The notes: a model not told the origin generated them from the sequence alone. 64,000 bases of DNA from Limonium bicolor (GCA_023374045.1 CM041779.1:147003485-147067484); one strand, 5' to 3'. Shown: positions 35,976 to 47,612, numbered from the stretch's first letter. Translations and numbers: made by a program.

Positions 35976-36664
35976 TAGGGGTGTGCAAACGGTTAGAACG
36001 GATATCCATTAACCAAAGTTTGAAAAAAAAACGATGAACGGTTATTTCGGTTATATCCGAAATAACCGAATTAATAGTAATATCCATTTTAACCGATAAC
36101 CGTTTTACATACCATATTAATAACCGTTAACCGCCCCGTTAACCGAACTTGCTTAACCGAATAACCGAAATAATCGAAATAACCGAAGTAACCGTAATAA
36201 CCAAATTTTCTGAATTGATTCAAACTCCATGAAATAACTGACAACGCAAACAAGAAATCTGAAATAAAGAGCATATTTGAATCTTTACATACAAACCACA
36301 ACATAAATTTGAAAGAACAAAAGTATCAGCAATGATGGAAGTATTCCGAGTGAAAAAGAAGGAAAAATAAAAACAATCTTCAAGCAAATGGTGGAAGTAT
36401 CCAGCAAGATACTATATCGATTATAGTTGTTTCTACAGAAATAACATTTCCTGTAAGCAAAAATAGAGATTATAATTAAACCAATAGGAGAAGCAAACAG
36501 ATACATCATGTTTATGTTCTTAGAACAAACAGACTATTGTTCAAACATGTTTTATAGTATTTAATTTGAACGTTTAGCATGTAAGACTAAGCATAAAAAA
36601 TTTGCAAACTTGTTTCAGTGTGTGGATACATATAATGTCTGTGATATAATACTAACTGCTAAAG

Positions 36665-36905
36665 TTGTTACACTTCAAAGAAAACAGAAAATCATAGATA
36701 GTAATATCACTAAAAAACTTGAGGATGACAGCTTAATTAATTAGTTTATTTATTTTCAGTAGACATGATAAATGAGTAATTAAAGAAAATCATAGGTAGT
36801 AATATCACTAAACACTTGAGGAGGACAACTTAATTAATTAGTTGTTTATTTATTTTCAGTAGACATGATAAATGAGTAATTAAAGAAAAACATAGATAGT
36901 AATAT
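36665..36905. repeat. Internal about 115-bp tandem duplication in copy B
   Basis: Two units each containing CATAGATAGTAATATCAC- or CATAGGTAGTAATATCAC-type sequence, TTAATTAATTAG and TTTTCAGTAGACATGATAAA. Copy A has one unit (15305-15410). Confidence 0.85.
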
Positions 36906-37319
36906 CACCACACATCCATAGCATCGGAGGCTATCATCGAGGATTATCATCGTATAGATGAATAATTTTCAGTAGACATGATAAATGATCCATAGGCCAT
37001 CGCCTTATATGACAACAATCTCAAATGGGTCATATGGTCAACAAGGATGGTCAAGAATGTCCATAGAACTGCAACCAGTTGTTGGAAAACTCATAGCAGA
37101 GAATCATCATCGTTCATAGTGTTTATGGTTCTTGCTCTTAAAAACAAAAGCATCTCTGATAGACCTGCTGTAATTGCTCAATTAATTTCTAAAGCCGTGC
37201 TAATCCAAGTATGTTAATATTACTCCCAACAAACAACAAACACAAAGCCAAGATGTTTGGAGAAATTTGTGGAGTCATTTCATCTTTATTGTTGAAACAC
37301 CAGTATTCAAGAAACTTAG

Positions 37320-37479
37320 ATATTCGTTTGCACGATTTAAGCTTTTCCTCCCAGTTTTCTTCTAAAGGGAAAGAAGCATTGTCATCTATGACAATATGAT
37401 GTCCAAACAATGGATTTGAATTGTGAAGCAGCTGAAAGTTAAACCGTGGATTCTGAAAAGATAAGGGCATTCTTTTTGC
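37320..37479 (-). pseudogene. DNMT2: Captured DNMT2 exon, copy B (downstream exon)
   Basis: The acceptor CTGCAG is followed from 37479 down by AKRMPLSFQNPRFNFQLL and SNPLFGHHI, then EENWEEKLKSCKRISKFLE. It aligns with the part of plant DNMT2 after the PYSRPRYF motif. The frame is open and continues past the likely exon end to about 37200. Unlike copy A it is not cut by the Tourist MITE. Confidence 0.8.
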
Positions 37480-37543
37480 CTGCAGATGTCAAAAAAGAAA
37501 TAATGCAGCGCCACTTTTTAAGAATGTGGATATAAAAGAAATA

Positions 37544-37813
37544 CTCCCTCCTATTCTAAATATAAGTCGTTTTAGGCTTTAGAATTATGTTCAAATTATA
37601 AGTCGTTTTAGACTTTTTGTATCTATCTTTCTACTTTTACCCTTTCTACTTTTTTAATTATTATCAATGCAGTTTACTTTTTATCTTACCAATAAAGTAT
37701 ACTTACTTTTTTATTCTCCCAATACAAAAAGTAAGGGTATGCAAGTCTTTTTAAACTCTTTCTTAAAAATGGTGAAAAAGTCTAGAACGACTTATAATTA
37801 GAACATGAGGGAG
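37544..37813. mobile_element. Stowaway-type MITE
   Basis: The tips are CTCCCTCC and GAGGGAG, flanked by TA on both sides (37542-37543, 37814-37815). Copy A near 16270 has the empty site with one TA. Inner repeats of ATAAGTCGTTTTAG are typical. A Tc1/mariner-derived element. Confidence 0.92.
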
Positions 37814-37942
37814 TAGTTGCTTAAGTCTGGCTTCTATAGTGTAAGAAAGTCACTAGACTCAAAGGTTTTAAAGTGACTCAGTTGATACACTAGATTGCAG
37901 CTGCAAGAGAGAAAATATATTGTAGAGCATCATATATTCTAT

Positions 37943-40617
37943 GGCCCCGTTCGATCCTAAGCTTATGTTTAAATTTACATATAAAGTCAGCTTTATAAAA
38001 GTTGGTCTGCAGATAACTTTATGTTGGATCCCGCGGATCCGTTCGATATGGAGCTGCACTTATTTTTTGTTCTTTTTTGTAGTTTTACCCAACTACCCTT
38101 GTCTTTTGTTTGCCCCTTCCCCGACACTTTATATATGTCCCCTCTCTTTCTTCGCTGTTCTTCCCTTGTCTTCTTCGCTGGAATTAGGTTTTGCTACAGA
38201 ACACCCATTTCAGACCATACAAACCAGGTAATGGTGCCGCATTAGTTATATTACATGTCTGCTTGTTCCTTTTACTCCTGTCTGCCAGCAGGTACAATGC
38301 ATGAACTATCTCACTTGTAGTCAAGCCAGGAACACGTCTAATACGACTATTAGCATCTTGGACAGTCATTACTCTAGTGCTAATTCCAGTTTTTTCCTTC
38401 AACACAGCTAGCAACTCGTTGGCATTACCCAGCTTGTCGTTTAAACCACCTTTTATGTCTTGTAGTTCCTCCACTACTGCATTATTATTCCCCTTGCTAC
38501 CCTTTGACTTATTTCTGCCTTTACAAACATCCCTCCTAGGCTGTAATTTACTTCTCCTTTTTTGCCCATGTTGTACCCCATTGCTTGTAGTCTGCATTAA
38601 CTGGTCCCATTCAGGTGGCTTCTCACTCTCAGGTGAACACAAAGGATTATTGAAAACATTGATATTATCTTGATTGGTAGTTACTTGTTGTGTCTGACTA
38701 TCATTACCATTATCTGGATTCATAGTGTTAGCAACAAATCCGGTGGAGCTTCCGGCAACGATACCAGCATATTCGCTTAGTTGAAAAGAATTTGCTAAGC
38801 AACTAGCAGCACCAGCAGCATTAACCTCTGTTAAATCAAAGAACGGTGTGTTTCCATCAGGATTTGTACCTTGATATGGTGCAATGACTCGATGTCTGGC
38901 GGAACTACCGTATCCTTGATCTTGTTGAAAGCTGTTGTTAACTGAAATGTCCATAGACTGGCCTTCAGGTTGGCTGTCCGAGTAAGTCATCTGGACAGAA
39001 GGCATGTAAGGCTCACTGCTGTTAGCACCGTTGTAGCAATGGACTTCATCATCGTCATCTTCTTCATCATCCGACATATCTTTAGGTTTTTGTTGTGGTT
39101 CACCACCCGGAGTTATTCTGAGATCTCCATTTGCATATGCCTGCCCCCATATTAGTTCCATCTCGTCAACCAAATATGCTGGCCATTTGGAGTTAAGTAG
39201 TTTGTAAATGCCCATGTTTTCCTAGTTAGCCCAAAATAAAAACAGAACAGAAACATAAAACAATTTAGAAGAGTTTATTATATAGAAATCTATAAGATAT
39301 AGACAACTAACAGTAATACCTTTGCTTGTTGTTCGATCCACTCAGGAGGGTAAGTTACTGATTTTGTTGGGGCGTCATACCCCAATCCAGTTTTCTTGTA
39401 AGCAATTTCTTTCCATTTCCTCCACCCCGTCTTTAGTGTGTCCCCCTTATTCTTGCATTGAACTTTGTCCACCGGGGGTAACCCAACTCTAAGTTCATTA
39501 AATTTTTCGGCTATGTTGGACCACTTATGAGTCAATCCAACTACTGAGCCAGTCTTCCCTAACTACACTCTTGCTTCCTCAACAAGTAACTGAACTAGCA
39601 ATTCTACGTCTGTCTTACTCCAGGAATGCTTCTACTTTCGTTGACTACCCTCGTTGTTTATAGGGGCTTTGCCCTTATCATTACCCTTAACCATTGAATT
39701 CTATACAAGTGCACCAGCAAGCGTTGGGTAGTTGTTAAAAGTTCACGGCCAAAAATTATCATCAACTAAACTACAACCATTAACTTCAACAACATATCAA
39801 ACTTGTTATGGGGTTCGTTTGAATAGATAGTAGCAGAAGAAATATCAAACAACAATGCGGTTATCAAAAGAGATTTTGGAATTAACCACACACCACAGTA
39901 ATTAATAGTTCATTGATAAATTGACTACAAAAACCACAATTTACCTGGTGATCGATGTTTCGGGTTGTGAGATATACATAAACCTGGGTATGAACATTGA
40001 ACAATGAACTGTCAAGCAATAATATAAGTTTAACAGATCTTGACAACAATTAAAGAGTCGACTAACCTCCAGCTAGCAGATACACCCTTTCACAAATAGA
40101 AACGAGACTGCCGGTATTTATCGGGAGCAGTACAAGAATTCAAAAGCGCAGATGATGGATTGTTGGTGGTTGGAGAAATTTAGGTCATTCAATGAGTCTG
40201 GGCCTCGACTGGATACAGCTATCACGCATGGCCGTCAATCGAATGATTCATCCTCCAGATGGTGTAGACCGTACAACGAGCTCAGAGATGAGGAACAAGG
40301 AGGAAGAATGTCCATTCGCTGACGGAGCATTGATTTCTCACGAAGAAAGCGAAGAAGTGACGCTCAACCAAACGTCTTTTGGGTAGGAATTATTAAGGCC
40401 ACTATTGTAATTGTAGTGAAATAATCAGGGACAGATATGTAAAAGGCACAATGTACGGTAGCTCTAAAAGGAGATGGTAAACCCAAAAGCAGGGTTACCC
40501 ACCTTTATTATAAAGCCACCAATATGAACTTAAGCTACAACTTTTGGGCAGGTCAAAGTGGTCAAAGAAGGGGGATAAAGCTACTAGGAATGAACAATCT
40601 TAGGATCAAACGGGGCC
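37943..40617 (-). mobile_element. PIF/Harbinger-type element with only the Myb-like ORF
   Basis: The tips are GGCCCCGTTCGATCCTAAG and CTTAGGATCAAACGGGGCC, with TAT on both sides (37940-37942, 40618-40620). Copy A near 16393 has the uninterrupted site. The 2675-bp interior encodes a Myb/SANT-like protein (the ORF1 partner) but no DDE transposase, so it is non-autonomous. It lies in the intron between the captured DNMT2 exons of copy B. Confidence 0.9.
38184..39694 (-). pseudogene. Harbinger ORF1, Myb/SANT-like DNA-binding protein
   Basis: Exon 1 (39694-39320) starts MVKGNDKGKAPINNEG and contains HSWSKTDVELLVQLLVEEAR, then WSNIAEKFNELR, KVQCKNKGDTLKTGWRKWKE and TGLGYD, a clear Myb/SANT-like domain of Harbinger transposition partners. 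Two stops (in the start region after EGSQRK and after EEAR) break it. Exon 2 (39221-38184) joins in phase (QQAK|ENMGIYK) and holds an acidic stretch (DDEEDDDD) and a Lys-rich segment (KLQPRRDVCKGRNKSKGSKG). Relatives bind element ends or import the transposase. The C-terminus near 38184 looks truncated. Confidence 0.78.
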
Positions 40618-40685
40618 TATAGCAAAATTTGAAAATTAAGCTACCAACAGTCAGTTTCATGACACACATAGGAAAACTAACTTAC

Positions 40686-40795
40686 CAAACAAAAATAGCG
40701 AGGGCGAGAATAAGGAAGTCCAAATTGCAATAGGGTCAGCATAAATTCCTGGGTAACAAAACCAGTTCTTTTCAGAACATCAATCATCCTGCCAC
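40686..40795 (-). pseudogene. DNMT2: Captured DNMT2 exon, copy B (upstream exon)
   Basis: Encodes [17 protein letters not shown] and [14 protein letters not shown], ending at a good donor GTAAG. Frame and splice site are whole here, unlike copy A. In DNMT2 this part lies late in the catalytic domain, around the target-recognition region. Confidence 0.82.
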
Positions 40796-41159
40796 GGTTT
40801 AACTTTCAATCGTATACTGCTCTCTGCGATGATTTCGAATCGATGATATCGGTGAAAGAAGATGATTATGTATGGCTGTCATCAAGGATTTAAAAGGGAA
40901 ATGGCATACAAATTTGGCTTTCACTATAAGGAAAAACTCACATCATCTCTGGTTTATATGTGCATTGAATTATCTTGAAATGTATATGAGAATGAGAAGA
41001 TTTATATTTGTCAACATTGGCTGGTGAACATTAAAGCATTAGCAAGTTAGAAGAGTCATAAGTAGTTTATTCATCAGTTAAATTCCCCGTTTTGATATTT
41101 TTGTTACAATACATCAAGATTATACACCATTAAATATATGAGAGGAAGAGAGGCTCATA

Positions 41160-41375
41160 GTACGGGAGATAGATGATACTTGGCAGTCGTCGCGCCGCCG
41201 CCGGAACTCAGGGAGCGCCGTCCGCCGCCGGGACTCGGGCCGCCTGTCGCCGTTCGTTCTCCTTCAGCCAGAACTCACAAGGTTTTTGGCGCAGCCGCGC
41301 AGGATGGAGGAGAAGAGTACGAGCCACAAGCGAGTGAGACTGAGGGAGGGGAACACAAAATGGAAGTTAGAAAAA
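41160..41375. other. GC-rich segment inside copy B (also in A at 25430-25610)
   Basis: A CGCCGCCG-rich block in both element copies, possibly a second captured host fragment. It yields an ORF only in copy B and I recognise no domain. Confidence 0.4.
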
Positions 41376-41612
41376 ATCTAATTGCGTTTTGGGTTGGACT
41401 GAAACAGAAAATTAAAAAAAATAAAAATAAAACTTACGTAATAACCGAACTTTCAAGTTTAATATCCGTTAATCGAACCAAACTTTAATACGGATATCCG
41501 TTTTAACCGAACTAACCGAACTTTTGTAAAACGGTTAAAAACTACGGTGATCGAACCTAAAAAAACGGTTATCACGGATATGCGTTTTAACCGCCCTGTT
41601 TGCTCACCCCTA

Positions 41613-41850
41613 GCTTGCAGTGGTTGTGGCGAGACGACCGGCAAAATCAGCTTGACAGTGGAAGGTGGAGCGAAGAGAAGGAAGGGTAACCCTAGAGGGG
41701 TTTAGTTTAGGAAAGAAGGCTGAGGTGTGATAATTTTTAAATTTGACAAAACTAATCGAAAAGTGTCTCAAGATATTATAAGTGCTAGTTATTTTATTTT
41801 AGTAAAAAGTGTTTATATGTAAATATGTTGTAAATATGTTTGAAAAGTGG
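41613..41850. other. Flank of element B, possible displaced 5' leader of the 14.6-kb locus
   Basis: Begins GCTTGCAG, the partner of GCTTGCGG at 14580-14587. On the minus strand it reads like a plant 5' leader, with CCCCTCTAGGGTTACCC. No ORF. Confidence 0.4.
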
Positions 41851-43385
41851 AGGCCTAGGTTTCAGGGATTTGATGTCTTTTAATAGGGCTCTTTTGGCAA
41901 AGCAGTTGTGGCACTTCCTTTAACGGTCATGTTCTCTCTTGAGCAGTTTCTACCATGCCAGATATTTAATACATACTGACCTCTGGTCTCACGACCCAAC
42001 TCCAACTTCTAGTCCTATTTGGAAGGCCTTAATGGGCGTACGTAATTTGGTTGATTATGGACTACGGCGCTCCATTTATGACGGTACCGCCACTCCGATT
42101 TCCTCTTGCTGGATACCAGCTAAAGAAGGTGGCAAGTCTTTTCTTTAGAATTTCCCTGGTCACCAGCTACAGTCTTCCAAGGTTGTAGACTTTATTACTT
42201 CAGAAGGTGCCTGGAATTTAACGTTGCTACATCACTACTTCCCCCCTGATGTTGTTGTTTGTATTGCCCAAATTCCCTTGTTTGGACCCACGCCGGGCTA
42301 TGATTGTTGCATCTGGGGACTCACCCCGTCTGGTCAATTCTCTGTCAAATCAGCTTATCATGCAGATAGGGATCTTACGTCATTGGTCACTGCATCTCCT
42401 AGTGATCGTTCAACTATTGGCCAGGCCTTTCAAAAGCTGCGGAAGTGTGATATCCCTCCTCGTATCCACCTTTTTGGGTGGAAACTCATCCATGGATACA
42501 TCCCATGCAAAGCTATAGTTCAACGCCGTATTCAAGCTTCCTTTCATCCATCTTGTGATTTCTGCGGTCAGCCTGAAACCATTGTTCATTGTTTCATCCA
42601 CTGCCCCACAGTCAAACCTTACTAGTCCACTATCGGTAGTCAGCCCCTTGTTCTTTGGCCTCTGATCTGGCTTTCTCTGATTGGTTCCTTCACCAATGTT
42701 GTCTATTGTCTCCTCAGATGCTTGCCCAGTTGACTATTTTCTTATGGCACCTATGGTTTACACGTTGTCAGTCCTCTCATAACAGCTCAGTTTCATTTGA
42801 CTGGACTTGGTGCCAAGGTGATAGTTTTCCGGAATCTGCTCAGGCTACTACCTCCTCGGACTCAAAACTTCTAGCAGAGCATCACACCACTCACCCAGGC
42901 TATGTTGAAATTTCGGTTGATGAAAGTTTAGACACCCATCGGCACCTTGGGTTGGGTTTTATGGTTACTCAACATCATGTCAATCTTTCGGCGGGTGTTC
43001 ATGGTTTTGTGGTTGACCTTCTCCCCTCATCTGTGGAGTGCCTGGCATTGTAGTTTGCCTTTTGGCATGCCATTTCAGACGGTCATACCCACCTCCGTAT
43101 CTTGGCAGATAGCCAACAAATGATTCGTTACCTCACTGGTTCGGCTAACCGATCTCTACTTCGCGAATCAACAGTTCTCCTTGATTCTGTTTTAGCTGAG
43201 TTCTGTCATTTTCAAGATGTCACATGGTTTTACATTCCTCGTGCGCTTAATTTAGTGGCTCATAACCTAGAATCAGTAGCTAGAAAATCGTAACTTAAGT
43301 GTTGTTGTTGAAAAACGTCTGACTTTCCAGACTTTGTACTAAATCTTACTTCTTAATATATGGTACTGTTTGGTTTAAAAAAAAT
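41851..43385 (+). pseudogene. LINE (L1-type) ORF2 3' end: zinc-binding RT tail and RNase H
   Basis: It starts abruptly with GLGFRDLMSFNRALLAKQLW, a plant LINE motif. It continues in changing frames through WGLTPSGQFSVKSAYHA, PPRIHLFGWKLIHG and CDFCGQPETIVHCFIHC (the reverse-transcriptase zinc-binding region). An RNase H-like part follows (EISVDESLD, ADSQQMIRYL, VAHNLESVARKS) to a stop at 43293. A short A-run (43377-43384) after it fits the LINE 3' end. 5'-truncated, with several stops, so dead. Confidence 0.85.
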
Positions 43386-45590
43386 GTTCACTAAGTGTTG
43401 GTACAGACCATATAGTGATACGACTTATTTGTTATGTGTTAATCTTTTATCACACATGTTTGAGATGGCTTCTTTCTTTTCGGTCAATCTCACTTAATGA
43501 TGACACTTAATTTTGATGAGCATAATAGGAGTCAACCCACTATGAGGTAGGTACCCCACCAAACATAAGGGTTGTCTCAGTCAATTAGAGGACCGTGTGA
43601 CAGTTCAAATACATGGTCGTATATTATATATGAAGAAACTACAACAAAAATAATATTATCTTTTGTTTTAAATTCATCTCTAAAACAACTTATATTTAAA
43701 ATAGAGGGAATATTAATTTAATCAATACTCATTACTTTATTTAATAAATTATCTATTAATTTTTTAAGATACTACAATTTTAAATTATTATATCTATAAT
43801 AATGAATATTTTAGGGAAATTTCATGAAATGCCACTATATTTTTGGCCAATTCATAAAATGCCACTAAAAAAGAAAGTCACAAAATGCCACTATATTTTC
43901 GTAAAAGTCCATGAAATGTCACTATAGTAATTGACCAGATTGAAAAAAGATAAAAATGTCCCTACTAGTTAATAAAGTAATTTTAAAGTTCACAATGTCC
44001 CCTTAAGTATTAAAAAATTCACAAAAAAGTCAAAATACTAAAAAAAAATATATAAAAAATAAAAAATTATAAAATTGAAATTATTTCTTCATCTGTATAA
44101 TTGTTATTAAGATAAAAATGTTTGTTGAATTGTAGTTTTTTAAGATTTGTTTACAATATATTCTAATGATAATATTTCATTTTATAAAAAATTTAGTATA
44201 AAATTTACTATTTAATTTTATGTACATATAGTAATATTAATGTCAAAATTTTTACTATTAGTTACTTTATTGTTTTATATGTTTTATATATAGTGATAAA
44301 GTTCACTAATAAAAAATCATATTTTTATATTACAATTACTTACTTATAATTTTTTATAAACTATTAACTAATTAACTATAGCTAAAAAAGTAACAATACC
44401 CTTATAAAATGGGCCCTGATCCTTGTGACGTGGCTCCACTTGCACACCAGCCGGCACTGTCAAACGTGCAATATGGTAAACTACAACTCACTTGGATGTT
44501 TGTGATGGCTTCTTTCTTTCTTTCAAGTCAATGTGATCTCAGTCAATTGATACTTTATTTTGATGAGCATCATGGATGGGAGTCACCTCACTATGTCAGC
44601 TAACTTATCAAACGTGCAATATGGTAAACTACAACTCACTTGGTTAAACACCTGTTCGCTTCCAACTTTCAACATAACTTAACGGATAGTCGATATCATC
44701 AAAAACTACATGAAGAATTGCAACACTTTTCACATTTTTTTTGGCATTCTTAGTTGTATGAAGACACCTATCTTGCATGCATCCATAAATCTTTCTTCGT
44801 GTAGCTTGAATTTGTGAGCAATCAATCAGTGTCTTGAAAAGTTTGGTGTTATTTAACTTCATAGGTAAGTAACACACCTTGATGAATGGTATATTCACAT
44901 AGAGTTGCATGAGAAGTGTGAGGAATTTAGCATACTTGATACTTCTTGTCTAGTTTGCACTTCTTAACCATATTAGGGCATGGCATTGAAAGTCCATAAG
45001 GATCAGGCTACGAATTAAACATTGCGGTTTCGATGAGGAGCAAACATCCCTAGTTTCAGTTGGTCAACTTGGTTGCAGGTTTTTTCTCATAACGGCAAAT
45101 AGTTTTAGTAGTCGTTGGCATTGGTAGTGTTACACATGCCTTTTGCTTTGGCCAAATCAACTTTTTTTACACTTGAGGATTATTGTCACGATCGTGGAAC
45201 TCCACAATATTTGATTGATTATATTAACTAGCATTACCTTGTAGTGGGTGATTATTAAATTAGTGGGTAGTTTATATTTAATGGATAGTTTATTTCTATA
45301 ATTAATTTCAACATTGTTATTCTAATTTGGTTAAGCAAGTATTAATCAATTCAGTCCTTTGTTTCAATCAATTACTATTACCATATTCTTACAATTACCT
45401 TTAGCGTTTCTTGATCAAGAAGATCGATAGTGCCGACCAGGTAAAACAGTTTAGTGAATTACACTTCCTACGCATATATTATTTGGAAATTGTATTCCCA
45501 TATATCGTTGTATTTCTATATGATTTCCTTCAACATCACTATTTTTCCTGTTTCCACTTCTCTCACTTTCACTATTAAGTGTGTCACTTA
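43386..45590. other. AT-rich region with dispersed repeats
   Basis: No gene supported. It has related segments at 43468-43560 and 44500-44600 (ATGGCTTCTTTCTTTC, TTTTGATGAGCAT), and a direct repeat of CAAACGTGCAATATGGTAAA at about 44461 and 44608. A one-armed foldback end starts at about 43813 (GGGAAATTTCATGAAATGCC). The minus-strand ORF 44910-44644 has no family motif. Confidence 0.55.
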
Positions 45591-45595
45591 ATATA

Positions 45596-45832
45596 CTCCC
45601 TCCGTCCTGAATTGACCGTCCTGTTTATTATTTGGACATGTTGTTTGACTTCAATTTTTAACATATAAGATAAATTAATTTTGAAAATTTAAGTTTTGCA
45701 TATAAATCTTATATGATAAATTTTATGTTACAAAATTTAATTTTATAAAATTATTTTATCTTATATGCTTAATATTAAAGTGGAAAAACATGCCATAAAG
45801 CAAACATGACGGTCAATTCAAGACGGAGGGAG
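45596..45832. mobile_element. Stowaway-type MITE
   Basis: The tips CTCCCTCCGTCCTGAATTG and CAATTCAAGACGGAGGGAG are flanked by TA (45594-45595, 45833-45834). Same family as 60090-60323. Confidence 0.92.
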
Positions 45833-46277
45833 TATCTTGCACTACAAGAATTATATCATCCACCCGACATAAATATTTGCCTGACCATTCTTATATTTCA
45901 ACACCATGGTCACCAAAATTAAACTATGCATAATGTTTTATGTTCCTGAACTTGTTTCATTTTTCATTATAGTATCCGATAAGTATTTAATTTATCGCAA
46001 GCTCAAGTCAAGTAAGGTTTTCATGTCACAAACCATCATAAAAAAGGCCACACATTGCTGTATATATGGAATTATGAATTATTATGGTCAATGAACTCCA
46101 TTTCACAAAAGGAAAAAGGCGATCAAATTAATAATCAACCTACATATATCATCATTTTTGAGCTTAACCGTCGATAATGCTTGATGACGGGCTTTTTGGA
46201 CACAAATAGATGATTTATATTAGTAAGTGCATAAAGAGCAACTTATAAGGCTAGAGTCATATAGGAACAACTATAGC

Positions 46278-46451
46278 CAGTAGCGGATCCAGAAGCTTTG
46301 TCTCGGGGGTAAAAAATTTTTTTGACACTGTTACTCTTTTAAATATTATGTCATTTTGTACTTTTTCAAAAATTTATAAGAGAATTTGACAAATTTTCAA
46401 AAGTCTCGGGGGGGCCGGTGCCCCCCGGCCCCCCCTTTGGATCCGCCCATG
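46278..46451. mobile_element. Short hAT-type MITE, 8-bp target duplication
   Basis: The tips CAGTAGCGGATCC and GGATCCGCCCATG are flanked by ACTATAGC on both sides (46270-46277 and 46452-46459). Terminal CGGATCC is common in Tip100-type hAT elements. Confidence 0.92.
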
Positions 46452-46678
46452 ACTATAGCAAATGTAATTCCCAAATTAGCCGTAGAATTGAACCTCTAAC
46501 CCAACCATAATCATCACCACACCAGGCAATCTACTGAGATCAACCTGGTCTCATGAGACAGTTGTCTATCCAGGAGATAAAAGACACCTTGTGCTAAAAC
46601 GAAAAATGTCACATAGCCCACAGGGTTGAACAAATCATCAACCCAAATCCAAAGAGATTATCCAACATAATAGCAAAG

Positions 46679-46700
46679 CCCCCCCCCCCCCCCCCCCCCC
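46679..46700. repeat. Poly-C run of 22
   Basis: An uninterrupted C tract; its length is uncertain in any assembly. Confidence 0.95.
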
Positions 46701-46817
46701 ACAAATCACTATTTTAAGCCAAGCGGCCAACCCCGAACAAAAGTGTCCCCCAAAATCCCATAAAAAAACCATCACCCAAAGATAAGCTAAAGAGCAGATT
46801 AACCTAAATTTACCATA

Positions 46818-47612
46818 CCTAAAACAACAAATTGTACATAAGATGTTCCTAAATCACAAGCCTCGTAGCCAGAGAGCACAACCAAATAAACGACAGAGAG
46901 GAGGACTAGAACAATGGATACTTTGGCACTCTGCCAACCCATGGCGATCGCCAGTCATTTTACCCAGTAGCCCCCGCAAGGAGCAGGGGTTGCCTCTTCA
47001 TCATGCTCGAAATGAGCCATCAAGACCCTTCTTCATGTGAGCAAGGTCAATCACCAACTTGGGAGCCAAGCTAGGTAAAGCAGTTTTACCCTTATTAGAA
47101 TCAAAGCCCTTTTTGAAGGATAGCATGGTAACCTCTGATTCATAATGTGATGGGACCCGATCAAAACTGCGCTTTTTTCCCAATGGTATGATTCCAGCTT
47201 TTTTTTCCCAAGGATAGCATGGTACCCTCTAAAACAACAAATTGTACATAAGTTGTTCCTAAATCACAAGCCTCATAGCCAGAGAGCACAACCAAATAAA
47301 CGGCAGAGAGGAGGACTAGAACAATGGATACTCAGGCACTCTACCAACCCATGGCGATCGCCAGTCATTTTACCCAGTAGCCCCTGCAAGGAGCAGGGGT
47401 TGCCTCTTCATCATGCTCGAAATGAGCCATCAAGACCCTTCTTCATGTGAGCAAGGTCAGTCACCAACTTGGGAGCCAAGCTAGGTAAAGCAGTTTTACC
47501 CTTATTAGAATCGAAGCCCTTTTTGAAGGATAGCATGGTACTCTCTGATTCATAATGTGACGGGGCCCGATCAAAACTGCGCTTTTTTCCCAATGGTATG
47601 ATTCCAGGTTTT
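46818..47612. repeat. Tandem duplication, about 410 bp, in LINE ORF1
   Basis: Units 46818-47227 and 47228-47612 are about 96% alike, so minus-strand ORFs (ending KKGLDGSFRA) and plus-strand ORFs occur twice. The duplication is recent compared with the rest of the LINE. Confidence 0.93.

Larger units (their letters stand above)
35976..41612. mobile_element. hAT-like gene-capturing element, copy B (with nested insertions)
   Basis: The ends are TAGGGGTGTGCAAACGG and CTGTTTGCTCACCCCTA. It is colinear with copy A in the same direction, about 2.7 kb after removing a Stowaway MITE and a Harbinger element. It has an extra tandem duplication of about 115 bp near 36665-36900 that copy A lacks. The captured DNMT2 exons are better kept than in A. 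No transposase is seen, so it is non-autonomous. Confidence 0.88.

Noticed and set aside
41180..41488. 102-codon plus-strand ORF in a GC-rich block
   Set aside because: Present only in copy B; copy A is interrupted and shifted, and no domain is recognised.
43500..45590. Whole AT-rich region as one transposon
   Set aside because: Related segments and a one-armed foldback end exist, but no matching pair of tips.
46843..47450. Duplicated plus-strand ORFs ending RNEPSRPFFM
   Set aside because: Antisense to the LINE ORF1 tail and duplicated with it; no family motif.
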